Both the position numbers and the translations under genes were made by a program. Positions 27,387 through 35,306 of a stretch of 64,000 nucleotides of DNA are shown piece after piece (the stretch's first letter is position 1; every line of letters starts with the position of its first letter). This stretch comes from Lachnospiraceae bacterium. Its GTDB lineage: Bacteria > Bacillota > Clostridia > Lachnospirales > Lachnospiraceae. Location of the stretch: the NCBI GenBank assembly GCA_910576125.1, contig CAJTHM010000004.1, forward strand, positions 62,001 to 126,000, written 5' to 3'. Below the pieces are notes generated by a model. It ran no database searches. It was not told where the DNA came from and worked only from the letters and a program-made list of their open reading frames with translations.

Positions 27387-28529
27387 ATGAAAAAGATAAA
27401 ATTATATCTGATGATTGGTATGATGGCAGTGGGACTGGCGGGCTGCGGGCAGACCGGGAGCCAGCCGGAAGGCCAAAGCGGCGGCCGGGCAGAAGGGCAG
27501 ACCGGGAGCCGGACAGAAGGCCAGACCGGCAGCCAATCGGAAGACCAGAGCGGTGATGGGACGGAAGGGCAGACCGGGAGCCAGTCGCAAGACCGGACCG
27601 GCGGCCAGGCAGACAGCCAGCCGGAAGGACAGGGAGAAAGCCAGGCTGGCCAGCCGGATGCCGGGGCGGACGCTGCCTATACGTTTACGGACGATTTGGG
27701 ACGTGAGGTCATGGTGGAATCCTATGAGCGCGTGGCGACTCTGCTGGGGAGCTATGCGGATATGTGGATACTGGCGGGCGGGGATGTCTGCGCAGCGCCG
27801 GACGATGCTTTCGTGGATCTCGACCTGCCCCTTGGGGAGGATACCGTGAACCTGGGAGAGACCAAGCGTCTCAGCCTGGAGCTTCTGCTTTCCGCAGACC
27901 CTGATTTCGTCCTGGCCAGCACCAACACCAGCCAGCATCTGGAGTGGCAATCGTCCCTGGAGGGCGCGGGCATCACGGTGGCCTATTTTGACGTGTCCTG
28001 CTTCGATGACTATCTGCGCGTCCTGAAGACCTGCACGGACATCACAGGACAGCCGGAACGCTACACCCAATACGGAACGGATATCCAGAAAGAAATAAAC
28101 GAAATATTGAGCAGAAATGCCGGAAAAAGCGCTCCCACCGTACTGTCCATGCGCGCTTCCGCCACCAGCATACGGGCCAAAGGCAACGGCGGCAACGTGC
28201 TGGGCGAGATGCTGGAGAGCTTCGGCTGCGTCAATATCGCGGACACGGACGACAGTCTCCTGGAGAGCTTAAGCCTGGAGAGCATAATGCTGATGGATCC
28301 GGATTTGATACTGATTGTCCAGTCCGGCGATGATATTGAAGGCACCCAGGAGAACATCGAGAACATGTTCCGGGAGAATCCCCTCTGGAACGAGCTGGGC
28401 GCGGTGAAGAACGGACAGGTGCATGTCCTGGACAAGCATCTGTACAATCTGAAGCCCAACGCCCGCTGGGCCGAAGCCTATGAAGAGCTGGAGAAGATTC
28501 TGTATCCGGAGCAGGACGTTCCGCAGTAA
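27387..28529 (+). CDS. Substrate-binding lipoprotein of an iron/cobalamin-type ABC transporter
   Basis: A 380-residue exported lipoprotein. The signal peptide MKKIKLYLMIGMMAVGLAGC has the lipobox LAGC with Cys20 as lipid anchor. Residues 23-86 are eight tandem copies of an 8-residue unit like TGSQSEGQ, an unusually long flexible tether. From about 97 comes the periplasmic-binding-protein fold (TFTDDLGREVMVES...YADMWILAGG...) with the single long helix layout of class III binders for siderophores, heme or cobalamin. The start has GGGAGG upstream. The FecCD permease (28768) and FecE-like ATPase (31140) follow, interrupted by a toxin-antitoxin module. The ligand is not predictable. Confidence 0.9.
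   Translation: MKKIKLYLMIGMMAVGLAGCGQTGSQPEGQSGGRAEGQTGSRTEGQTGSQSEDQSGDGTEGQTGSQSQDRTGGQADSQPEGQGESQAGQPDAGADAAYTFTDDLGREVMVESYERVATLLGSYADMWILAGGDVCAAPDDAFVDLDLPLGEDTVNLGETKRLSLELLLSADPDFVLASTNTSQHLEWQSSLEGAGITVAYFDVSCFDDYLRVLKTCTDITGQPERYTQYGTDIQKEINEILSRNAGKSAPTVLSMRASATSIRAKGNGGNVLGEMLESFGCVNIADTDDSLLESLSLESIMLMDPDLILIVQSGDDIEGTQENIENMFRENPLWNELGAVKNGQVHVLDKHLYNLKPNARWAEAYEELEKILYPEQDVPQ
27453..27644 (+). repeat. Eight tandem 24-bp in-frame repeats (lipoprotein tether)
   Basis: Degenerate 24-bp units encode the octapeptide T/S-G-S/G-Q/R-x-E/D-G/D-Q eight times. Because 24 is a multiple of three, slippage would change tether length without breaking the frame. Confidence 0.8.
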
Positions 28530-28629
28530 CCCCATGAACGGGCTGCGTCACCTTGTATGAAAGTGAGGCAATAAAGGGAACTGCCTGGGGGTTTACTGAG
28601 TGTCTGCACTTGGCGCACAATGACGTACA

Positions 28630-28653
28630 CAAACCGCAAGGGCATGCGGTTTG
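28630..28653. other. Intercistronic hairpin between lipoprotein and permease genes
   Basis: A perfect 9-bp stem (CAAACCGCA/TGCGGTTTG) with a six-base loop, no T-run, in the 238-base gap. Such hairpins often stabilise the upstream mRNA so that the binding protein is made in excess over the permease. The role is inference. Confidence 0.45.
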
Positions 28654-28767
28654 GCGCGCTGCTGTCTTTCGCGGCTTTCCGCAGGCAAGATGCAGGACTT
28701 TTACAGCAAATCCCCACTCGGCGGAAGAAATGGCCGGAGCATCAGGACAGGACGGAGGAATCCTCGT

Positions 28768-29763
28768 ATGTACAATAAGAACCATAACCGGCTGCTGCTC
28801 GGGGGCGGCATCGCCGTCTGCCTTTTGATCACGGTGACGAGCCTGTGCCTGGGGAACGTCCATTTCACCCCGGTGCAGCTGATATCCCTTTTCCGGGGCC
28901 AGGGAGATAAGGTGAGCAGGAGCATCCTGCTGTACGCCAGGCTCCCCCGCACCCTGGCTTCCCTGGCAGCCGGGGCGGGGCTGGCAGTGTCGGGAGCCGT
29001 GCTGCAGAACGTGCTGGCCAACAGGCTGGCCTCCCCCGGCATCATCGGGGTCAACGCCGGAGCGGGCCTGGGTGTGACCCTCTGCTGCGCGGCGGGGGCA
29101 TTGTCCGGTCTGGCCGTTTCCTGTGCGGCTTTCGGCGGGAGCCTGATTACGGTTCTGTTCATTTTCCTGTTCTCCCATCGAACCAATGCGTCCAAGACCA
29201 CAGTCATCCTGGGCGGCGTGGCGCTGAACAGCATATTGAATGCCGTCTGCGAATCCGTGACGGTGCTGGACACGGACGTGGCCATGCTGAGCATCGACTT
29301 CCGGGTGGGCGGCTTCTCCGCGGTATCCTACATGCGCCTGCTGCCTGCCGCCGGACTGATCGCGCTGGCGCTGGCAGTGCTGTTCACCCTGTGCAACGAG
29401 CTGGACGTGGTGACGCTGGGGGACGAGACGGCTCAGGGAGTGGGCCTGCGGGTGGGGCGGTACCGCATGCTTTTTCTGGTATTGGCTGCCCTGCTGGCGG
29501 GGGCTGCGGTGAGCTTTGCGGGGCTCCTGGGCTTCGTTGGGCTGATTGTGCCCCATTTCGTCCGCAGGTTCACGGGCAATGAGAGCGGACGGCTCCTGCC
29601 CATGTGTGCCGTGGCCGGAGCGGGGTTCGTCACCCTCTGCGATATGGCGGCCAGGCTGCTGTTCGCCCCCTATGAGCTGCCGGTGGGGATATTGATGTCC
29701 GTGGTGGGCGGGCCTGTTTTCCTCTACATGTTGATTCGGCATAAGGGCGGGCATGCCGGGTGA
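28768..29763 (+). CDS. FecCD-family ABC permease (iron/cobalamin type)
   Basis: A 331-residue inner-membrane permease with about nine to ten hydrophobic segments and the family landmarks. These are RLPRTLASLAAGAGLAVSGAVLQ near the N-terminus, NxLASPGIIGVNAGAG, and the conserved cytoplasmic-loop region GFVGLIVPHFVRRFTG near 275. The start ATG 28768 has GGAGG eight bases upstream; the frame is open back to 28651 but without a binding site. It works with the lipoprotein at 27387 and presumably the ATPase at 31140. No stop or terminator separates it clearly from the toxin-antitoxin genes that follow. Confidence 0.9.
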   Translation: MYNKNHNRLLLGGGIAVCLLITVTSLCLGNVHFTPVQLISLFRGQGDKVSRSILLYARLPRTLASLAAGAGLAVSGAVLQNVLANRLASPGIIGVNAGAGLGVTLCCAAGALSGLAVSCAAFGGSLITVLFIFLFSHRTNASKTTVILGGVALNSILNAVCESVTVLDTDVAMLSIDFRVGGFSAVSYMRLLPAAGLIALALAVLFTLCNELDVVTLGDETAQGVGLRVGRYRMLFLVLAALLAGAAVSFAGLLGFVGLIVPHFVRRFTGNESGRLLPMCAVAGAGFVTLCDMAARLLFAPYELPVGILMSVVGGPVFLYMLIRHKGGHAG

Positions 29764-29925
29764 GATGTGGTTCCGTGGTTCCGCAGGGGATTTTTGTGAC
29801 TTTTTTGGATACCTATAGAAGTATTTCTGACGCTATGGGCGGCTGCACCGTGAATATCTCAAACAGGAATACCTGGCATGGTACAGCTCCACATAGGGAA
29901 TGCTTTTCCGAAAAGAGAATTTGCG

Positions 29926-29954
29926 TTGATTTCATAGGCATATTGCGATATAAT
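29926..29954 (+). promoter_or_regulatory. Promoter of the toxin-antitoxin module
   Basis: TTGATT (29926-29931), 17-base spacer, TATAAT (29949-29954), 65 bases before the antitoxin start. Confidence 0.7.
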
Positions 29955-30018
29955 TTGCTTAGTAACTGTTGGAAATTGACTGATACAATTTCTAATGCTG
30001 TATATGGAGGTGACAGAT

Positions 30019-30297
30019 ATGTATGCTTTACAGGAAACCATAAGGCCGTCGGCAGACCTAAGAAATCATTATAGCGAGATTTCCAGACAGTGCCGGGAAG
30101 GAAAGGAAGCCGTCATCATTACTGTCAATGGACGAGGCGATACGGTATCTCTCTCATATGAAGAATACAAAAACATGAAATCCCGTATAGAGTTGCTGGA
30201 AATTCTTACGGAGGCGGAGGATGATGTGAAGAACGGGCGTGTGGCCCCCATAAGCGATACCATCAGCGACTTGCGAGCCATGCTGCAGGAGGATTGA
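30019..30297 (+). CDS. YefM/Phd-type antitoxin
   Basis: A 92-residue protein of the Phd/YefM fold. The N-terminal DNA-binding part (MYALQETIRPSADLRNHYSEISRQCREGKEAVIITVNGRGDTVSLSYEEY) carries the typical 'x-I-T-x-N-G-x-G' strand. An acidic C-terminal tail (EAEDDVKNGRVAPISDTISDLRAML) would wrap the toxin. The start ATG 30019 has GGAGG seven bases upstream. It overlaps nothing and precedes the toxin start by two bases after the stop, the usual coupled order. Confidence 0.85.
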   Translation: MYALQETIRPSADLRNHYSEISRQCREGKEAVIITVNGRGDTVSLSYEEYKNMKSRIELLEILTEAEDDVKNGRVAPISDTISDLRAMLQED

Positions 30298-30299
30298 TT

Positions 30300-30617
30300 T
30301 TGAAGTACAGGATTGTTCGTACCGATACAGCAGATGCAGGCATCCGGAAAATCATATTATATGTGGCTCAGAACTTCGGTAATAATGTGGCTTTGGAGCA
30401 GCTTGACGAAATAGAAAGCAGAATATCAAGTCTGGCAGACGATCCCTATATCGGGGCAGAGCCGAGATATCCGGTGCTGAAGAGACAGGGATACAAGATT
30501 TTGATACTCAAAAAAGATTTGGTATTCTATAAGGTCAACGAAGCGGACAGGGAAGTCGTCATTTATGCGGTAGTAGATCAAAGACAGGATTATCTCAATA
30601 TTATCCGGGGGCTGTAA
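30300..30617 (+). CDS. RelE/ParE-family toxin
   Basis: A 105-residue basic protein with the RelE/ParE pattern: helix-rich N-terminus (TADAGIRKIILYVAQNFGNNVALEQLDEIESRISSL), then the strand block YPVLKRQGYKILILKKDLVFYKVNEADREVVIYAVVDQRQDY. The last motif, with R in VDQRQDY, is typical of ParE. I place the start at the TTG 30300 (AGGAGG six bases upstream); a TTG at 30294 abuts the ribosome binding site. Such toxins poison gyrase (ParE) or cleave mRNA (RelE); which applies here is not certain. Confidence 0.85.
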   Translation: MKYRIVRTDTADAGIRKIILYVAQNFGNNVALEQLDEIESRISSLADDPYIGAEPRYPVLKRQGYKILILKKDLVFYKVNEADREVVIYAVVDQRQDYLNIIRGL

Positions 30618-30727
30618 ATCAATATTTTATCCTGGCCTGGGCATTCTTCCATTCGCCCATATGGCAAAAGCCATCTTGTCACCGCAATCCGCATGGATTG
30701 AAGCATCCAATGATACACAAAAAGAAC

Positions 30728-30776
30728 GAACCCCTGGCTGTATGGCGAGTACAGTCAGGAGTTCTTCTTCTTTTTT
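30728..30776 (+). terminator. Terminator downstream of the toxin-antitoxin genes
   Basis: A hairpin of 15-base arms (GAACCCCTGGCTGTA / TACAGTCAGGAGTTC, two mismatches) with a seven-base loop is followed by TTCTTCTTTTTT. It would uncouple the ATPase gene at 31140 from the upstream promoter. Confidence 0.8.
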
Positions 30777-31139
30777 GGAGAAGCGAACTGTCCGGGCTGG
30801 GCTACCGCTAGTCTTCACTGTCCAACCTCTTGCCCCCCCTTTTTTTCTGTTGCCAGGGGAAAATGCTTTCAGGAAAATCATGAATTTGTAGCTGTCAAGG
30901 GGCTGCGCTTATGATATACTTGTACCATTGGGGCTGTAAAGCCGCAGAAGACCTGTGCCGGCAGAAAGAGCAGGCCGGGCAGCTATGGTGGCTGCTGTAC
31001 AGGCTGTGTACAGCGATTAAAGCCTGTGCGCGGACGGTTGCGCAGGTCAGGAACGGCTTGGGAGAGCGGATTGGTGAGGTGCCGTGGCCAGGAAAGGAAG
31101 AGCCTGGCGGGAGAGGGAAGCAAAGGAGGCAGGGTTCAG

Positions 31140-31922
31140 ATGGATGGCGCTATGGTTGAGATGGAGGATGTCCGGGCCGGGTACGGGAAGGCCGAGATTC
31201 TGCGCGGGGTGGACTTCCGGGCGGAAAGCGGTGAAATCACCACGATCATCGGCACCAACGGCAGCGGGAAGAGCACCCTATTGCGCACGCTGCTGGGATT
31301 CCTGCCCATGCGCTCCGGAGACATCAGAATAGACGGTATTTCGATAAAAGATATCTCCCGGACAGAGCTGGCCAGAAGGATCGCTTACCTGCCCCAGGGA
31401 AAGAACGTGCCCGACATCTCGGCAGGCCGCATGGTGCTCCACGGGCGGTTCCCCTACCTGACCTACCCCAGGAAATACCGGGAGGCGGACGTCCGGATAG
31501 CCAGGCAGGCCATGGAGCAGATGGGGGTAGCGGAGCTTTCCGAACAGCACATGTCCCGGCTCTCCGGCGGTATGCGCCAGAAAGTCTACATCGCCATGGC
31601 CCTGGCCGGACAGGCCCCCGTCATCGTCATGGACGAGCCCACCACCTACCTGGACATCGGGCAGCAGGTGAAGTTCGCGGAGACAGTCCGGCAGCTGTCA
31701 AAAGAAGGCAAAACTGTCGTCTTAGTGCTGCACGACATTCTGCTGGCCCTGAAGATATCCGCCCGGATTGCCGCTTTGGGAGAGGGCAAGGTCATCTGGA
31801 GCGGCACGCCCGGGGAGATGCTGGAACAGAATGTGTCGCAGCGGCTCTACGGCGTGGCTGTGGGAGCCGCCAGGACGGACGCGGGGACGCAGTATTTCTA
31901 TGAATATCCCTCCGGAGACTGA
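31140..31922 (+). CDS. FecE-like ABC ATPase of the iron/cobalamin-type transporter
   Basis: A 260-residue ATPase: Walker A GTNGSGKST, Q-loop YLPQGKNVPD, signature LSGGMRQKVYIAMAL, Walker B VIVMDEPTTYLD, switch VLHDILLALK. The YLPQ...DEPTTYLDIG pattern is that of FecE/BtuD/FhuC. The start is ATG 31140 behind AAGGAGG; the frame is open further upstream in low-information sequence. It completes the transporter begun at 27387, but about 1.4 kb away, beyond an intervening toxin-antitoxin module and terminator. A close N-terminally truncated paralogue lies at 49732-50313. Confidence 0.9.
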   Translation: MDGAMVEMEDVRAGYGKAEILRGVDFRAESGEITTIIGTNGSGKSTLLRTLLGFLPMRSGDIRIDGISIKDISRTELARRIAYLPQGKNVPDISAGRMVLHGRFPYLTYPRKYREADVRIARQAMEQMGVAELSEQHMSRLSGGMRQKVYIAMALAGQAPVIVMDEPTTYLDIGQQVKFAETVRQLSKEGKTVVLVLHDILLALKISARIAALGEGKVIWSGTPGEMLEQNVSQRLYGVAVGAARTDAGTQYFYEYPSGD

Positions 31923-32010
31923 ACGGTGGAAGGCTCATCCCAAGAGGAGATGTGATTCGGAATCGCCCCGGCTGCAGACGTTTCCGAGCCAGGGTCTTTC
32001 GCACCAGCCG

Positions 32011-32150
32011 GAGCGTTCCCTTCTAAGAATTCCGGCTCGAGGGTTCCGGGCTGAAAATTCCATCCTGAGAGTTCCGGTTTGAGGATTCCGGCCTGAGAGT
32101 TCCATCCTAAGAGTCCCGGCATTGAAGTTCCAGTCTAAAACTCCCGCCGC
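32011..32150. repeat. Ten tandem 14-bp units between convergent genes
   Basis: Exactly ten consecutive 14-base units with consensus close to GAGAGTTCCGGCCT, variable at the first base and at the CCGG/CCAT position. The array runs from the spacer into the 3' end of the ABC-2 permease gene: its stop codon (32135-32137) lies in unit nine, and unit ten encodes the last residues RREF-minus-strand. Fourteen is not a multiple of three, so growth would alter only the untranslated part. Confidence 0.85.
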
Positions 32151-32797
32151 CCATACAGTCTCGCGGACAGCAGATAGGAGAGGGCCAGCAGAATCCCGCC
32201 TGCCGTGAACATCCCTCCGCTGACGATTAAAATGTGGTCAGAAGCATACACCAGCAGGTCGAAGATAAAAGTTCCGTTCCCCAGGAGCATATCATATTCT
32301 ATCAACGCGATATAAGCCAGGCAGACGAGCAGCGCAGGCACATAATATCCCCAGACCTTCCCCTTCTGGTACCCCACCTTGAAGAGCAGCGGATACATGG
32401 CCAGGCTCATGACGCCGTAGAAAAGGAAACTGAAGGAAACCAGCGCCAGCTTCCAGCTGAAGCCCGGGTACCATTTGGAAAAAGAGACCAGATTGGTCAG
32501 GGGCATCATGGCCAGCCCCAGCAGGGCGCCCGCCGCGAACAGGAGAAAAGACAGGACGTATCTGCCGGTGACAATCGTCCGCCGCTGCACCGGCAAGGTC
32601 AGATAGAGCCGGTTCAGATCCCCCTTTTCCTCTATGGCGAAAGGATTCAGGGAGAAGGAGAACAGCAGGAAGGTTCCCATGGGCACCAGCAGGACAGGGG
32701 AAAAGCATCCCGTCACGAAAAGGCTCCCGGGGATGATCAGGAACCTGATACGATAGCATTTCATTGCAGACCAGTTCAATCTCAACATTCTAAGCAT
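32135..32797 (-). CDS. ABC-2 type permease (GntR-linked cassette 2)
   Basis: A 220-residue protein with six hydrophobic segments, beginning MLRMLRLNWSAMKCYRIRFLIIPG and ending LLSARLYGRREF. The motif LFSFSLNPFAIEEKGDLNRLY recurs as a fragment at 50968-51024. The start overlaps the ATPase stop by eight bases with AAAGGAG upstream. It is the membrane part of a YtrA-type cassette; the ligand is unknown. The 3' end merges with the 14-bp tandem array. Confidence 0.87.
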   Translation of the reverse strand: MLRMLRLNWSAMKCYRIRFLIIPGSLFVTGCFSPVLLVPMGTFLLFSFSLNPFAIEEKGDLNRLYLTLPVQRRTIVTGRYVLSFLLFAAGALLGLAMMPLTNLVSFSKWYPGFSWKLALVSFSFLFYGVMSLAMYPLLFKVGYQKGKVWGYYVPALLVCLAYIALIEYDMLLGNGTFIFDLLVYASDHILIVSGGMFTAGGILLALSYLLSARLYGRREF

Positions 32798-33638
32798 GTT
32801 TTCTGCTCCTTTCCATATAGACTACCACATCGTCGATCGTGGCCGGTTCCGTGACGGCGTCCGGGGGAAGTCCGCCAATCCTGTCCAGTTCCATGAGACA
32901 TTCATAGCCGCTGCCGGTCTGGCGCAGGCCGATGGCGGCGGATTTCTTCCCTTCGGGAAGCACGTCGCCCCGCACCACGCAATAGCGGGAGACCAGCTCC
33001 TCTTTGTCCCCGGCATAGGAAATGGCGCCGCCGCTGATATAGACGATGCAGTCCGCAAGCCGTTCCAGGTCGCTGGTGATATGGGTGGAGAACAGGATTG
33101 TGCGGCTTTCCGGAACCAGATATTCCCGCAGGATGTCCAGCAGCTCGTCCCGGGCCGCAGGGTCAAGCCCGCCGGTGGGTTCATCCAGCAGAAGCAATCG
33201 GGTATTGCGGGAGAGATGGACGGCCAGGCCCAGCTTCTGCGTCATGCCCCGGGAAAAGCTCTTGAATTTCTTCCGGGGGTCGAGACCAAAGCGGGACAGG
33301 CAGCTTTTGTACAGGGCAGCGTCCCAGCCGGGATAGAAGGGGGACAGGCTTCTTTCGATATCCAGGGGCGTCCATTCCTCCTGGTAGTAGGGCTGGTCGA
33401 ACAGGATGCCGATATCCTCCTTCGCGGCAGGGGCGTCGGCGGGCCTGCCCAGCAGGCGGATGTCCCCGCTGTCAGGAAAGGCCAGCCCGGCCATCATCCT
33501 TAAGGTAGTGGACTTCCCGGCTCCGTTGGGTCCCACAAAGCCGCAGCAGAGGCCTTCCGGCACGGTGAAGCTGATGTTTTTTAAGGAAAATCCCGGATAG
33601 GTCTTGCATAAATCATGGATTTCAATTGCATTTTTCAT
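32790..33638 (-). CDS. ABC-2 type transporter ATPase (cassette 2)
   Basis: A 282-residue ATPase: Walker A GPNGAGKST, degenerate signature FSRGMTQKLGLAVHL, Walker B LLLLDEPTGGLD, switch STHITSDLERLAD, then a ~70-residue regulatory tail. The start is ATG 33638 (GGAGGAG seven bases upstream), inside the end of the GntR gene. It pairs with the permease at 32135-32797 and is a paralogue of 23846-24712. Confidence 0.92.
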   Translation of the reverse strand: MKNAIEIHDLCKTYPGFSLKNISFTVPEGLCCGFVGPNGAGKSTTLRMMAGLAFPDSGDIRLLGRPADAPAAKEDIGILFDQPYYQEEWTPLDIERSLSPFYPGWDAALYKSCLSRFGLDPRKKFKSFSRGMTQKLGLAVHLSRNTRLLLLDEPTGGLDPAARDELLDILREYLVPESRTILFSTHITSDLERLADCIVYISGGAISYAGDKEELVSRYCVVRGDVLPEGKKSAAIGLRQTGSGYECLMELDRIGGLPPDAVTEPATIDDVVVYMERSRKHA

Positions 33639-33999
33639 GGAAAATCTCCTCCAGTCTGTCTTGTAGTTCGGCAAGGTTTAGGCCTGCCGCTTTTCCCTTT
33701 TCCACCGCTGTCCGAAAGGCTTCATCGATGTTTTGCAGATACTGGCGGCGGACCATTTCTGCGTCCCCCTTGACGAAGCACCCCCGTCCCTGTACGGTGT
33801 AGATTAGCCCTTCCGCCTCCAGGTCGCTGTAAGCCCTGGTGGTGGTAATGACGCTCACACGCAGGTCTCTTGCCAGCTGGCGCATGGAGGTAAGGGGCTG
33901 GTTCGGGGCCAGCCGTCCGTCCAGAATCTGGGCCTTGATTTGTATCTTGATCTGCTCGTAAGTGGGGATGTCGCTTTGCAGGGAAATATGGATATTCAT
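33622..33999 (-). CDS. GntR-family regulator, YtrA subfamily (cassette 2)
   Basis: A 125-residue regulator with the winged helix IPTYEQIKIQIKAQILDGRLAPNQPLTSMRQLARDLRVS and a short helical tail. It is similar to the regulator at 24864-25235 and to the fragment at 51025-51170. The start is placed at 33999 (MNIHISL); an ATG at 34008 is only two bases from the GGAGG. Its 3' end overlaps the ATPase gene by 17 bases. A consensus promoter lies at 34097-34125. Confidence 0.9.
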   Translation of the reverse strand: MNIHISLQSDIPTYEQIKIQIKAQILDGRLAPNQPLTSMRQLARDLRVSVITTTRAYSDLEAEGLIYTVQGRGCFVKGDAEMVRRQYLQNIDEAFRTAVEKGKAAGLNLAELQDRLEEIFHEKCN

Positions 34000-34096
34000 T
34001 TTGGGCATCACCTCCGGTCTGTAGGTTTCCTCGCGGTGCCGCCGGTTCTTCGGCATGGCGGGGTGTTGTTTTGCGGAGTGTTTACTGTATATATTG

Positions 34097-34125
34097 AGTA
34101 TATGCACTATGGGCGAATCTGTCAA
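34097..34125 (-). promoter_or_regulatory. Promoter of GntR/ABC-2 cassette 2
   Basis: On the minus strand TTGACA (34125-34120), 17 bases, TATACT (34102-34097). Just downstream the sequence TACT-CAATATATAC-AGTA is a dyad suitable as the regulator's own operator. Part of the same promoter is recognisable in the fragment near 51150-51175. Confidence 0.8.
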
Positions 34126-34141
34126 GAGGGAATTGTCTACA

Positions 34142-34278
34142 AATAACTGCTACGAGTTTAAAGCCGTTTTCCTTGCATTTCTGGGCTTTTTTCTAAAGAA
34201 GTTGTAGCAGTTATTTTCCGACAGTTCCAAATGAAAAATTTTCCACCTGTGCGGTTGCAATGCACAGATGGAAAATTT
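34142..34278. other. Two long inverted repeats in the gap before the MerR gene
   Basis: First pair: AATAACTGCTAC at 34142-34153 and its perfect complement at 34204-34215, enclosing 50 bases. Second: AAATTTTCCACCTGTGC (34236-34252) with its complement at 34262-34278 (one mismatch) and a nine-base loop. The second could fold as a strong hairpin; neither has a convincing T-run. Function unknown. Confidence 0.5.
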
Positions 34279-34404
34279 CCGATGGTGCGGTTGCGGCCAA
34301 GACAGGCGCGATATCAGTATCCTGGTTCGGCGAAATTCTCATATTGATTTGGATTTTATATAGCGTTAAGATTTCTCATGAGAAGCCGACAACAAAAAAT
34401 GCCT

Positions 34405-34435
34405 TTGACTTTACCCTTACGGTAAAGTGTATACT
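34405..34435 (+). promoter_or_regulatory. MerR-type promoter with 19-bp spacer and operator
   Basis: TTGACT (34405-34410), a 19-base spacer and TATACT (34430-34435). The spacer contains the perfect dyad ACTTTACC-CTTAC-GGTAAAGT (34408-34428). An overlong spacer carrying a dyad is the hallmark of promoters activated by MerR-family proteins through DNA untwisting. Confidence 0.88.
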
Positions 34436-34463
34436 TTAAGGAAGAAAAGGGAGGTGATTATCA

Positions 34464-35285
34464 GTGCTGTCCATTGGTGAGTTTTCAAAAATATGCAAAG
34501 TATCTACAAAAACTCTCAGATATTACGCTGAAATAGGGCTTATTCTGCCAAGTGAAATCAACCCGGAAACCGGATATAGATACTATGCGATTGAACAGTT
34601 GGAAACTATGCTGCTTATTATCCGTTTGAAATCATACAATTTCTCATTGGAGGAAATAAAGCAGATGATAGAATCGGGAGAATTGTACGAGGAAAAATTG
34701 TATGTTGCCCTAACCCGAAAACGGGAAGATATAAGAAAGCAATTACATGAACAGAAGAAGCGTCTGTATCAACTGGAATGCGATATATCGAACCTAAAAA
34801 ATGGGAAGCCCATTATGTCATATTTAGATGATATTGATGTAGAACTTGTGGAGGTTCCGGTGATGTGCCTGCTCTCCATCCGCAAAATGGTTCAAGCGGA
34901 TAATTTTTCTGACGATTACGGCGTTTGCTTTGGGAGGCTATCAGGCAGGATAAGGAAAGAAAATTTAACCATAGCCAATCCCCCAATGGTTTTATTCCAC
35001 AGCAATGAATTTAGCCCGTTTGGTTTAGACACAGAATTTGCTGTCCCTATTAAAGAATATGTGACTGGAACAAGAGATTTTAAGGCGGGGTTATGTCTGA
35101 AAACTGTTGTAAAGGGAAGCTATTCGATTTTATCTTCTGTATATGCAAAGCAGATAAAATGGGCAGAACAGAAAGGGTATGAATGCACCGACGCATTGTT
35201 TGAAGTGTATGTAACAGACCCCTCTCAGGTTGCGGAGGAAGATGAACTGATTACAGAAGTCTATTATCCAGTTAGAAAAATTTAA
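34464..35285 (+). CDS. MerR-family regulator with GyrI-like effector domain
   Basis: A 273-residue protein. Residues 1-70 are the MerR winged helix (LSIGEFSKICKVSTKTLRYYAEIGLILPSEINPETGYRYY). A coiled dimerisation helix follows (about 80-115), then a GyrI/BmrR-like small-molecule domain (about 125-273). This is the BmrR/BltR multidrug-sensor layout. It starts at GTG 34464 behind GGGAGGTG. It probably autoregulates from the 19-bp-spacer promoter at 34405 and controls the hydrolase that follows. The block is visibly more AT-rich than the surrounding cassettes, suggesting transfer. Confidence 0.9.
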   Translation: MLSIGEFSKICKVSTKTLRYYAEIGLILPSEINPETGYRYYAIEQLETMLLIIRLKSYNFSLEEIKQMIESGELYEEKLYVALTRKREDIRKQLHEQKKRLYQLECDISNLKNGKPIMSYLDDIDVELVEVPVMCLLSIRKMVQADNFSDDYGVCFGRLSGRIRKENLTIANPPMVLFHSNEFSPFGLDTEFAVPIKEYVTGTRDFKAGLCLKTVVKGSYSILSSVYAKQIKWAEQKGYECTDALFEVYVTDPSQVAEEDELITEVYYPVRKI

Positions 35286-35306
35286 AGCGGAGGTCGATCA
35301 AACGGC

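Noticed and set aside
27255..28767. Cobalamin or other riboswitch before the binding-protein or permease gene
   Set aside because: Neither leader shows the conserved B12-box core or another riboswitch core that I recognise; only a simple hairpin at 28630-28653 is clear.
30627..30881. An 84-codon minus-strand frame after the toxin gene
   Set aside because: It covers a strong intrinsic terminator and has no ribosome binding site or family.
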